NCBI GenBank assembly: GCA_026419785.1
Contig: JAODTK010004444.1
Coordinates: 62,001-126,000, forward strand
DNA length: 64,000 nucleotides
Source of the DNA: Sclerodactyla briareus
Taxonomy: Eukaryota > Echinodermata > Holothuroidea > Dendrochirotida > Sclerodactylidae
Direction of reading: 5' to 3'
Shown: positions 36,339 through 47,659 of the stretch, in pieces
How the letters are laid out: the number at the start of each line of letters is the position of its first letter
Numbering within the stretch: the first letter of the stretch is position 1
The notes under the pieces: model-generated
What the model was told of the DNA's origin: nothing
The model's input: the letters and a program-made list of their open reading frames with translations, nothing else
Databases searched by the model: none
Translations under genes and position numbers: made by a program

Positions 36339-36400
36339 GAGTTAGTTGAGCTGTAATCCCCAGAAAGATGCAGCCTCAATTGTTTTGGTGATTCGTGGTC

Positions 36401-36631
36401 ATGGCAATTAAAGTCGTATTACTGATGATGCTATGCTATATCAACTGTGCTTTCGAAGTCTCGCCGGGACCGCTGAAGTCGCTGTATATCCGGCCTTTCG
36501 GTGGACGCATGTATTCGAGGGATAGAAATTTGTGGTTTTCGAGACCTGTTTTGTTCCGTCAATATAAACAAGGAGTGGCGAATCATAACTGGCACTTAAA
36601 CATGCATCGGCACTTATACCAGCCATCATGA
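36401..36631 (+). CDS. Possible small secreted peptide precursor (76 aa)
   Basis: ATG in good context (GTCATGG). It reads MAIKVVLLMMLCYINCAFE, a plausible signal peptide with cleavage near NCA, then a Pro/Arg/Tyr-rich basic peptide with LYIRPFGGR, SRDRNLWFSR and several dibasic-free Arg sites, ending in TGA. No family recognised. An antisense frame (about 36656 down to 36441) also begins with a signal-like stretch (MPLLLLMMAGISADA), so only one, or neither, is real. It lies just after a SINE. Confidence 0.25.
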   Translation: MAIKVVLLMMLCYINCAFEVSPGPLKSLYIRPFGGRMYSRDRNLWFSRPVLFRQYKQGVANHNWHLNMHRHLYQPS

Positions 36632-36639
36632 GCAATAAC

Positions 36640-39600
36640 AATGGCATTAAAAACAACATAGATACACACCAACACTGCAAATCAGCAATCTTACACAAGG
36701 GCTGCGAGGATGATTGTATATACACTCTCAAGGAAATAATAGGGAGCTTTAGATTTCACGACGGTACGAAACGTATGACGCAATGTCAAACCTACTGCGC
36801 ATGCGACAACTAACCAACTGCCGTTACAACGTCGTCACGACGGGAATCACTCACTTTTTTCACGTTTGTCCCTACGAGGTGACGTGAAACCCAGAGCGCC
36901 GGCATCATTCAACGGTAAACAATGGAATTGGAATTTAAAGGTCAATACTCGAACAGCACACTCGTAAAAACGCGCCCATTACCTCACGCAATGGCCACAT
37001 TGACAACCGTCGTATGAAATTAGAAGCGCTCTTAGCGGAACGGCGACGTGGTATAACGGGAGAAAAAACAATACGTCATACGTTGCCGTTGCCGCCGCTG
37101 TTGTGAACTAAATCACTACTATCAGGGACCTTACAAACTACGGGAATGGAAAATGCATATCCAAACTGGGTAGGCGGGAAGGAGGAGTCAGTGTAACGCT
37201 TTACGTCACGATCACGTGGACGGCCCTAGCAGCGCCCTCTGTTCGATTAGGGACCATGCGCGTAACGGGACCAGTTCCGTAACAATCCAATCACCGTCCG
37301 CATGAAAAATCTCAAACTACACTAAGCAGGAAAGTCGCGCCCTTCTATTTATCAATTTCATGTTATGGAACGCAAACTTTTACTCATTTTAAGGGACAGC
37401 AGTATGAGAGTTTTGATACGTGGTCTATGAGGGGAAACAGCGCCCTTACTACATAGATTTTTTCTCCACAGAGTTAGAGTATGGAATAATTGGAATGCCG
37501 CGGAGTTAATGGCATCTGCAAATGATGTGCATATCATATGGAAAGCTGTGCTTTAAAAACTAGAGAATAGGTATCCATCCTTCAGTTTCATCTCCCCTTG
37601 TATGGACGTGGTACGTGCACAATTCGCAGAGCTGGAAGAAAATAGAAATTGTCCACTGGGAAGTGGCTCTTGAACTCACAATGATTATTGTGTCTCAACT
37701 TCCATTGATGTAAGGCTAGGCCTTGAACAAAATTGCTGAGCAGAAGAGTTGGGATGATCATTCATGGTTGGGACATAACTTAGGCCATGCAGGGCCTGGG
37801 CATAACACAACTCAACAGTCAGAAGTTAGTTGGACAAACTGCATGTATCACAAACCCCAATCTTAGTGCGCTGTCGATTCCGTTCTAAGAACTTTCCCCA
37901 ACATTGTAACGGGGGAAGGGGGAGGGTTGCTCTAGTGGCATAGCCTCGTTCCCAATTGTTCGTCCCAGCTCAGCAGAATATCGTGAAGTTTGTTCCAACA
38001 TTGGGGGGATTGTAGCTCTCATGTGGGCTCATGGGCAATGTTATGAGAGTACTTGCATCACACAAAACAGTACGACAGCTCTCGCTAGTTGAAACCTACA
38101 TATCTATTGTCTCTGGTTTAATATCAAGTCAATCCAAGTGGATTTTGTTTTAATACTTTGCCTGGATATTACTGATTCTGTGACAGGTGAACTATGCATC
38201 ATTAATTTCAACTTTTTATACCTCTTTTCTACTCCCGGCATAGGCCTACTCATCATAATGCTGTCATACAGACTACAAATGATATTTTACTATATATCTA
38301 AACCATAACCGGTGCCTAATGCAACAAAGAAAATTGGTTGGCGAGGGCTTGCTGTTTGAAATTGGTTGATGGGGAAGTTGGTATTTAAATTGTCATGCGT
38401 CACTAATAACAGGCCCTCACCATAAATCCCATAATTTATATCAACCTATGCCACCTACCTCCCGAAAATCACTGTACTCATTCATGTTACTTGTTCTCTG
38501 TTTAGTATCATTGTATAAATCACAGTATACAGTATACCATCACAATACTTGAAAATCCTCTGGAGGAAGGATAAACAATATATGTGACTAGCGATGTACT
38601 GGTCGTTATTGTCCGTCTTCCTCATGTTAATGGGAGACGGCATACCCTCGCATGAGATCGATGTTGCCGCAATCGATTAAGTACATGGCTACTGAATAAC
38701 TACTCCACAGACATACACTACCAAAAACATATACCCGACCCCCTCCCCGTCCCCTAACCCTATCTCTATACATACTCACAGGATGTCGTAGCACTGCCTG
38801 CGAACATAAACCATGGAAACATAACTCCCTGACGAGCTGTGTTGATTTAGGTACGGATCCATACCTGTACATCAACTGGCTACTGGCATAACACACCAAA
38901 ATGCAATCTCATAATCTCATGTTGCAATCCAGTGGTCACTCGACCTTGCTTAGGCTACTATGACGAGCATATCGAATTTTCTTGAAGTAAATAGATAATA
39001 TTGTTACAACAGACTCACAGCACCATTTCATGCGAGTTTTTTATTTTTGATAAAACACGTCACGGCCACATACCGTGTAAGATAATGGTTGGGTTTCTCT
39101 AATTTAAAAACAAATTCACTTCTGAGGTTGATTTCTCAGTCCTCGGGGAACTATCTGGGTTATTATGAACCAATGCCTGGCAGAGTATGTGGACATTTGA
39201 AATGTTGCATACTGTTTGTTCGCATGGTGGATAGGTAGTGGCCCATAATTTTTCAGGGCTGATGCCTATCCTAGGATACCCCTAACCAGACAAGTTTCCC
39301 CCCCTTAGGGCCCTATGGCCATAACTTTTTTCACGTCCACAGGGTCAAATGTAACACATTTTATGATATGCCTATGTAATGTAAAGATAATTCCAATATC
39401 ACAAAATAGATGTTCAGTTTATCATACTACCTTTATCATTAGACTGGGTAGATGGGGCCTATGATTCCGGAAAGCGAGCTTCCCTATTATTGAGGCCGGA
39501 CACCACCATCAAATGCTAGCATTCCCTGTTATTGATCATACGTACACTTGGTCGATAATACATTCATTTCATACGAGTTGAATGCCTACCAGTTTTGAAG

Positions 39601-40600
39601 AGGGCTCCCAATTTCTGGTGAAATCACATTTTTCGACATTGAGCCAGACACCGGGTCAATAACATGAGATTCCAGGCAACAGAAACTGTCCCATTCCCTG
39701 CAGCCTAGGGCTAGGCCCTAACCTTACCTTCACTCACGCCCACGGAGTTCATATTTAACTTACGCCTAACTACTAATGGAAAGAAACACATCTTTCCGCC
39801 AGATTTGTTTAGCTAGACAACTCTCTTACGAATTTAGGTCAGGCCAAGACCTGACATTGACGCCAGACTGGAGCTAAAACATAATACGAGAATCTGACGG
39901 TTTTGTTTAGTTACACCCAAGATACGGGCCTAGGCTTAAGTGCTAATCTTTATCGTGACAATATAAAAGTTACTGTTAGGCTATCTCTCGTAAATCCATA
40001 TCATGTCTGGTTCTAATTACTAATTATAACCAAATCGGTCACTAGCTCGTCGTATTCCTTTATAACTAACGATCTATTCATATCGTAATCCTTTATTGAA
40101 AATTCCACACAGTTTCCTGACTGTTCGAAGGTAATTTGCCCCGTTCGTAGTGCCCCTTTCCGGCCGGTTCACCGCTAGTCCTCCGACGTATTGTGGGTTG
40201 CTGTCAAAGTGCCTCTATTGTACTGCGCGGCATCGGGCAGTTTTCCATACTATGCACAGCTCTGCAGGCAATAATCCGTTGCGCAATAGCTCTGATCGTT
40301 ACACTTTTTTTCGCCATTTTCATTTCTTGTCCATATAATTCTTTGCTACTATCTACTAAGGTGACGGCTGATTCCGACCACCCCCTCCACGTAGGTCGCT
40401 TCCCGGGGAAGCCCAGCAAGCTCGAGCGTGGCGTTCCAGTTCGACGTCAGCGTAGACCCGAGTAACCGAAGAGCCAATTCCCGGCCCCCTCTAGTTGATA
40501 CGCGTTCGAGGTCCATATATTGTCCCATTATATAGTGCTTCTGAATACCATTAGGAATAGATTGGCAATGCCATGGGCCATGGCCTATTGTTCTGTTATC
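36640..40600. other. No recognised gene or element
   Basis: Almost 4 kb without a recognised exon or repeat. In the CLCA gene interval this would hold exons for the peptidase domain (HEWAH) and Cys-rich region, but I could not find them. Confidence 0.45.
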
Positions 40601-40610
40601 CAGATAATAA

Positions 40611-42614
40611 CTAGAAAATGTCGGGCGGGGTAAACCGCCAGACGTATTCTCCCCCACATCTCGTTTCAAGAAATTTGGTGAATGAAACCGGACATTTCGT
40701 GGAAAGAACATTTATAGGACTTGTGAAGCGAACAACGTGTACAGGTAAATGGGCAATTCCATAATTCACTTGTTTAATTGTATTAGGCACCCCTGACAGC
40801 CCCTGACAAGGTGCGTCCTTAATAAGCACATTTATTCGAGATTCGACCTTTAACCACATGGCCCCCACAGAGTCAAATTCAGGTCAGAGGTCCCACATGC
40901 AGTCAACAATTTCTATCACAATGTGAACCATCCAGCCTTCGCAGATATTCAATTTTCCCATTATAGCCAAAAACAGCTTTGACCCCTAGTGACCCGAATG
41001 ACCTTCAATGATATGACAGTTTTTTATGAGATTGTTACTCTCAATGTGGATACATCCACGCTCTAGGAGCATTTGCATTCGATGACACACTACCCCGTGC
41101 ATTGCCGAAAAAGTTACTAAATCCGTTTTTACCCCTAAGTGAGCTTTAATGACCTTGCAGACATGTCGGTTTTTAATGAAAATTGTTACAAACTCCATTT
41201 GATGCATCCACCCTAGAAGCTATCGCATTCCCATGACCATGTCCAATGTTATGCGAAAAAGGTCTAAAATTGAACTTTGACCCCTTGTAACTAACCAAAG
41301 TAGTGTCCGATCGAAGCGGAGTTGTTTCCCTCCATAAAGCACACAAGCTCTATCCATATCCCAAACTAACCAGTTTTCTCACTTGTTTTGTTTTCCCGTA
41401 CTCCTAATAACACATTTATTTCAAGATTCGACCTTTAACCACAGACCACCCTGACAGAGGTCAATTCAGGTCAGAGGTCACACGATGCAGGTCAACAATA
41501 TATCACATGGTGACCATACAGCCTTCGCCGATATTCAATTCTCCGATTAAGCAAAAAACAGTTTTTTTGACCCCTAAGTTACCCGAAATGAACCTCACTG
41601 CTATGACAGTTTTTAGGAGAAATTGTTTTACTCGCCATGGTGAACATCCACCCTAGGAGCTTTTGCCATTCTGATGAACACACCCAGTGCTATTTTGCCG
41701 ACAAAGTACTGAAAATCATTTTTTGACCCCTAAGTGACCTTTAATGAACTTCACTGACATGGCGTTTTTTATGAACATTGTAACACTCCATGTATTTAAT
41801 GCATCCCCTCCTAGACGCATATTGCTTTCCAATGACCATGTCCAATGTTATTGGAAAAAAGTATTCAACTCATCATTTTGACTGCATCGGACAACTAATA
41901 TGCAAATTAGTCCCACAAATTACCCTAGTGATCTTGAGCTATTGCAAAAAGTTTATCAGGACTGGTAGTAGCGGGTCCTATCTCACAAGTTTCGTCAAAA
42001 ATCCCTAAAAGTGAGAAAATAATGGCATTAATTATTTCTAATTTATGCTAATATGTAAAATAAAACAAATAATGACCTTCCATGATTGCAAAACACTTGA
42101 ATAAATAAATTTATCGAGACTGTTATAAGGTCCTACTCACCAATTTCCGTGAGAATCAACCAAAGTTTATAAATTGCCTAATTGCTTATCGGGCCAACTA
42201 TTATGCAAAAGTCATGCAAGATGGGACCCAGTGACCTCGGACACATTGGGAAAATTCATCTGCACTTATAGTTGGCCCTATTCACCAAGTTTCATGAAAT
42301 CCTAAGTTTTTGAAATATCACATACATTATGCTATAATTAGGCTACTGGCCACAGAAATGCAAAACTTGACCTCGGATGACCTTGAAATTGTAGCCATGT
42401 TTTTCGGCTCCCACAACTACCCACCCCCCCCGTTTCGTGTAAATCGCCGAACTTGAAATTTCGCAAAAAAACCTGCAAAATAGAGGGCACCAAATATTCG
42501 ATATAGACCATTTTCGAACTTATCCGAGATTTTACTCATAGGACATGTGTACCAAGTTTTGGGGTCGATCGTATAAAAGTGTTTAAAGATGAGAGCGCTA
42601 ACGCCTAAAAGTTT

Positions 42615-42648
<34 letters not shown>

Positions 42649-42704
42649 AGACGGCGGGACACGGCCAAAACCAAATCTCCCGAACACTTACAGTGTTGAG
42701 GGGA
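40611..42704 (-). mobile_element. Non-autonomous Helitron-like element, copy 2
   Basis: Minus strand: starts TCCCC after host A, ends CTAG before host T, with hairpin GGCGGTTTACCCCGCC before the end. It matches copy 1 throughout (for example 'ggtcaaaaactgtttt', 'gaaggctgg'). The segment near 40830-41290 is duplicated at 41400-41850. A CGG run lies at 42615-42655. The 41890-42360 part matches the 19.3-kb dispersed repeat, so copy 2 may carry a nested insertion. Triple AGGTCA (spacers 4 and 1) at 41458-41480; another 4-spacer pair, inverted, at 42368-42383. Confidence 0.7.
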
Positions 42705-42712
42705 TTAATTAT

Positions 42713-43370
42713 TCCCCCCGCACACGTAAGGTGTTCGGGGATATTATGGTTTTGGGGTTTTGGGGGTGTCAGCCGCCGCCTCCCAGACTTTAGGCGTTAG
42801 CGCAAATAACCTCTTCAACCGCTTGATAGCGATCGTCTGAAACTTGGTACACATGTCCGTCCTAGCAAAATCTCGGATGAGTTCGAAAGTGGGCGTCCAC
42901 TCTTGTTTGCTGCCCTCTTTTTTGCAGGTTTTGAACGAAAACCAGATTTGGAGACCGATTTACATGAAACCTGGTGGGTGGGGACAAATAATGGTCCCGA
43001 AAAACATGACTATAATTTCAAGGTCACCTGAGGTCAAATTTGTCGTTTTTTTGCGAAAATACAGAGTATTTATTTAACAATAAACTTGTGGGGGGATAAA
43101 AGTGGTCCCGAAACACATACGGGTAATTTCAAGGTTCACCAGAGGTCAAAATTTGCTGTTTTTATTCGAGATTTTTCTAACTTTTTAAGATTCGAACGAA
43201 ACTTGGAGAATGTGAACCACAGTTGGTCTTGAACAAACAGGTAGGGCATTTCAAGTCCCCAGATGTCAAATGGACATAAACTCCAATGTGCTTTCTTCAA
43301 ACGAGGTCGACAAAGGCCATTCCTGCGGGGATATACACGTCGGCGGTTTACCCGCCTGCACATGTCTTAG
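42713..43370 (+). mobile_element. Non-autonomous Helitron-like element, copy 3
   Basis: Plus-strand copy beginning TCCCCCC and ending near CTTAG after hairpin GGCGGTTTACCCGCC. It is shorter than copies 1 and 2 (internal deletion) but shares 'gaaacttggtacac', 'cccgaaaaacatgac' and the AGGTCAcctgAGGTCA pair at 43021-43036. It lies 8 bases from copy 2, head to head. Confidence 0.65.
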
Positions 43371-43371
43371 T

Positions 43372-44430
43372 TTTACCATGGCACTAGTTAGCGCGTGGTA
43401 TTCGCCGTTGACCTATATTTGACACTATGAGCGTCGCTAGCCTTGTATTTTGTACGCCAGGCTGCAGTATTTAGCGGTGGTAAAGTTTGTTTCGGGACGT
43501 TAATTCGAGCATAGTAGCAGCGGGCGCGGGCTAGGCTCTGTACGAACCATACACAAACATGTGTGATACGTATCACAGTTTTTGTTTAACACTCAGAAAC
43601 AGTGTCAGACTGTCTTTGTGTGTGCATGTACTGTAGACTGTATGATGTATTGGAATGTTGCGGTGATATCACAATGTATTACCATAGCAACTATCCAAAA
43701 AAGGATGATAGGTTTTTTCAAGTCGACTTTGTGTGCTGGCCGGCACTTGTGGAGGTGCAGTTACTATGGATGCCCACAGTAAACAAGTAAGATTCCAGTG
43801 TCAAAATTCTCCTCAGTCATAGAATATGCAAAGCACTCTACCCTCAATTCGAATCGATACTGGTCTCGATCAAATCTTGGCCAAATTAGATGCGGGGAGG
43901 AAAAATATAGGTATTTATGAGATTTTAGATATATATGAGTGCAAGGACCTCAAATCGACCAACTTGGGCAAAAGTACGCACGATTCTACAAGGCAAGTTC
44001 CGAGGCGACGCTAACTTGAGGTCCAGTCCAAAGCTGTGGTAAGTTATTCTCTAGAGACGACCTACCTGTGATTGATCTCTTATTGACATATCGAGGCTGT
44101 GATATTTTCGGGGACGTTACACGCCATTTGGATTGCTCAGATTCTCCTCGGCTTGTTCATAGATAGGCTGACCCCACTGGGACATCTTGTATCGAGGGGT
44201 CAGTTGTAGAACTCCGGTTTATCTTCTCGAACAAACAGCCCCCATCTTATTGCCCCAAAGAATGGACTAGGTACTCACTCGGTAACATAGAAGATCCATC
44301 CAAATCCATCACAGAAATAGCGGCGGTATCTAATGCATTACAAATAGTAATGGGGAGCCACGTCGTTGCAAGACCTCTCAGGCATATGTGTGAAACCTTT
44401 GTTTGAATATCATTCGACAAGCCTATTTGC
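43372..44430. other. No recognised gene or element
   Basis: About 1 kb with nothing I can name on either strand. Confidence 0.4.
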
Positions 44431-44436
44431 TGAAGC

Positions 44437-44515
44437 TTCGTTCGTTCGTTCGTTTGTTTGTTCGTTCGTTCGTTATCGTTCGTTCGTTCGTTCGTTTCGT
44501 TCCGTGCCGTTCGTC
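44437..44515. repeat. (TTCG)n tetranucleotide repeat
   Basis: TTCG repeated with a few slips over about 75 bp. Confidence 0.9.
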
Positions 44516-44524
44516 ACGTTCATT

Positions 44525-44815
44525 CGTAATCTCTGAACCGTACTTGCATCAGGTTGAAAATTGGGGGTGGATGAAACATGTCACTGGCTAGGCTAACGTA
44601 CAACATTTTTTGTTGGCAAAGTGCGATGAAATTTTAATTAAATCAATTACTACCCCATGAGTCTTCATTCGTCAAAAAACTTCTGAACCGTACATGGTAC
44701 ATGCAATCAGGTGGAAACTTGGTGGGTGAAAACATCCACTGCTAGGCTGAGTTACATTTATTTTGCATAGTATGAATTAGATTTTTATTTAAATAAATCC
44801 AATTAATGACCCCAA
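44525..44815. repeat. Direct tandem duplication, period about 155 bp
   Basis: 'ctgaaccgtac...gcatcaggt.gaaa.ttg' at 44534 recurs at 44689, followed in both by 'ggtgaaaaca...cactg.ctaggct' and an AT-rich end. Confidence 0.7.
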
Positions 44816-45832
44816 TTTCAACGTTCCATTGAGCTAGCTCTCTGTGACAGTGGAGAGTGGTTTGTTTACATTTACTCTATCCTTTTGAGACCATTGTTCC
44901 CTATCTGTCTGTCAGAAGTTCCTTGTCTGCAGCCTAGTTGAACAAGAAACTCGTGTCCAGGGAAATGATGTGTCGCTCACAATCTCTCTCCGATTGTGCT
45001 TGTGACCGAGTCACAAACAAAGTTGTTTTCACAAGCTGAGTTCTGTTGGGTAGGCTATGTGTAGCTAATATATTAGGCCTAGGAAATGATTTGTTGAGTC
45101 TTTGTGTGGTGATCAACTGTAGCAAATATAGGGGCAATTGGTAAACATGTTTCAAGCCTTCCAGGTTATGACTATGTCAGTAATGGTCATCAAATGTGAA
45201 CAAACAATAAATGTGGATTGGTGAGAACATGCATTGTATTCGCCACAGGAATTTGGCCGTGGGCCGTCCGCAGCTATCAATCAAGTCGTTTAGGCTTGCG
45301 CTTGTTATTAATTTAAGAAATTGGTCTATAAAGGTACTACCAAACTTGGTATAATTTGAAGGAAAGAAAGTGGTTGGTGAGTGGTGAGTGACTACAGTAA
45401 TAAGGGCCACTGCTCTCAGCACTGTATCAAGTCAGCTCATTCATAGTGGATAGAAACTCGCTCGCCCGAGGATCGGGTAATGGAAGCAGCCATGCTCGTC
45501 ATCATATAGGTTAAGCACACACAAAAAAACACAAAGTTCTGTTTTACACGAAATGGGTCTAGTTACATTGTATTTTTTAATGAATGAGACTACGCCGTAT
45601 ATTTCCTTGTTGGTCAGGGTAGCAGAGTCGGTTCCCTTCAGTGGTTCGACCAAGAAGGGGGCAAATCGTACTAAATATGTATACAGATTAATGATCACAC
45701 ATTGGAAGGGAAGGACAGCTTGGTGCGAGTCTACCTTCTCATCAGGGCCAACGACGAAACCGTACTGCATGGACAGTAGTTGACATCTTCAAGGGGTGAT
45801 CACGGTAATTCTATACAGGTATATGGTCATGC

Positions 45833-45895
45833 CTTGGGAGGATGCTTTGCGAAGAAATCCCGGCTCAGTGACATGTAGACTCCTTCTTCCCCACA
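45833..45895 (-). CDS. CLCA-like protein, N-terminal peptidase-domain exon fragment
   Basis: Minus strand after CCACCTGTTGCAG, reading CGEEGVYMSLSRDFFAKHPP. CLCA N-terminal domains have 'CGEKGEYIHFTPDFL' here, shortly before the HEWAH zinc site. The frame meets TGA at 45827; a GC donor (AAG|GCATGA) could end the exon before it, giving 63 nt. The next expected segment (YG..G..FVHEWAH) was not found. A 30-nt YGFVVGPDEK stretch at about 45737-45766 with AG/GT borders is a weak candidate. Confidence 0.5.
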
Positions 45896-46774
45896 CTGCA
45901 ACAGGTGGAACACGAAGGGCTTCAGTCGCGCAGATCCGTAGCAAGAATAGAGAGTGTAATTAGTCTGGATCTGCTCTGATGTCGAAGAGAGCCGGTTCGA
46001 GAATTCACGGGAATTTGACACACTTGTGCAGCCTATCCAATAAGAACGGTGGCACCCCTAGTTGTCCGGAAAAAAGTGGCATTAGTACATGGCAGTGCGC
46101 TTGACCAGAACGATGCTGAGCTGGACAGTTCTACAGGATGACTACAGATATTCATTGACCGAAAAATTTACCTAAATGTTAATATATTTGCGAGTGGACA
46201 GTGCTTTTGAACTGATTACAGTCAACGCGTGACGGTGACTCGCGCATGAATATGACAAAGGTCACTGTCATACACAGGAGTCGCGAGGGTGAGAAATGTG
46301 ATGCACAAAAAAACAAATACCGCGCGTTGAAGTGTAAGGAAGTGTACAGCTTCTTTTCAAGGTAGACTTTCCAGGTGAAGAATTGAACTTGTGCAAGTCC
46401 CAGCAAAATCGTAATGCATCAGTGGAGGAGGTCAGTAGAAAGTGAAACCCTTTTAGATTTCATCATAGATGAAATGAGCATGTTGATAAACCTAAAAGTT
46501 TTTTTGTAGTCAGAATCTTATATTTGGTACCATGCAAACTCGTTCTAGGTACACGATGCAAATTATTTGTCTTTGAAGTCAATGCATACTATCCTTCGAA
46601 TATTATTAGATATCATGTGCATCTAAATTCGCATAAGGTTCACCATGCTGAGATTAGTATAAGTTAATTTCGCATTGACATTGCATCGAACAGGATATCC
46701 CCCCTCTCGGCCCGGAATGTCATAAGATATTTCGTTCATGTTCATTTGCCTGTCTTATCAATGATATAGGAGGA

Positions 46775-47097
46775 GGCGATTAGCTGTCGCGGTAGAGCTC
46801 CAGACGAGGATCAATAGATGCGAGTTCGAATCCCAGTGAGGCCGAGGCTTTTCCGCAGTGCTGTTAGAAAAGGAGGTCCTATCAAGGCATGTCTCACGCT
46901 AACCCCACGGTAAAAGTGGGTCCTGCGAGGTAACGGAAGTGGGCGCCGCTGCGGTGGCTGCCAGGGTGTAGTAGGTCGTGAGCGAACGTGAACCCTGAGG
47001 GTGCGGGCAAGGTCTTCATCAGGTTTACCAATGAACAGGGGATTAAGTCGCGTGAAGAGGCGCTGCCTTGATAACAAGACTATAAAATCGAATCTTA
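46775..47097 (+). mobile_element. tRNA-derived SINE, family 1, plus copy
   Basis: Head GGCGATTAGCTGTCGCGGTAG (A box) and GCGAGTTCGAATCCC (B box), then body, then tail 'gtgaagaggcgct...aatcttaatcc'. It is an inverted-orientation relative of the copy at 36015-36338. It ends where the DIRS sequence begins. Confidence 0.8.
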
Positions 47098-47099
47098 AT

Positions 47100-47645
47100 C
47101 CTAGTCAGCTTAAATACAGCCGTGCATCTGAGAATAAGACTGTCTTTTAGCGGCAATTGATCTTAATAAAGACGCATATTATTCAGTTTCCGTTACACTT
47201 TCCAGCGGAAAATTCCTTCGTTTCATTGAAGGGGATTTGTATCACTACACTGTTTGCCGAATGGTCTGGCTTCTGCTCCTGAATATTTACTAAAGTTAGA
47301 AGCCCGTGTTGGCACTTTGTGCCAGGAAGTCATTGGCTGTCAGACAGTGATGTATTTACATAAAGGGTCATAAGTACGAGAAGTGTTACATCAATACAAA
47401 GAAAACTCTGAATTGCTAAAACCCAGTTGGGGTTGTTCGATTACACCATATGAAGTACGCGTTTTGGATAAGCAAGCAAGCATTGGGTTTTTTGGGTTCT
47501 CTCGATTGAGGAACAATGACCGTTAGGCCCACCCGGAAGAAAAGGTCAGGAAAGTAGTAAAAGAAATTCGACTGTTTAAGAAAAAGTCGACATCTAATAT
47601 CAGAGATCTTGCTAACATAATTGGACTGCTAGTGTCGTTAGGCCT
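47100..47645 (+). pseudogene. DIRS-type retroelement, RT domain (left part)
   Basis: Plus strand, with frame changes: AIDL.KDAYYSV at 47155, KFLRFIEGDLYHYT at 47210, then PVLAL, LHQYKE, and finally PEEKVRKVVKEIRL and STSNIRDLANIIGLLVS near 47540-47640. In DIRS1-like elements these run on to '(F)G...GPLYYRQLE'. Here that continuation is 3.2 kb away at 50850, so the RT gene is split by an insertion. Confidence 0.75.
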
Positions 47646-47659
47646 GGGTCATGTTGTGG

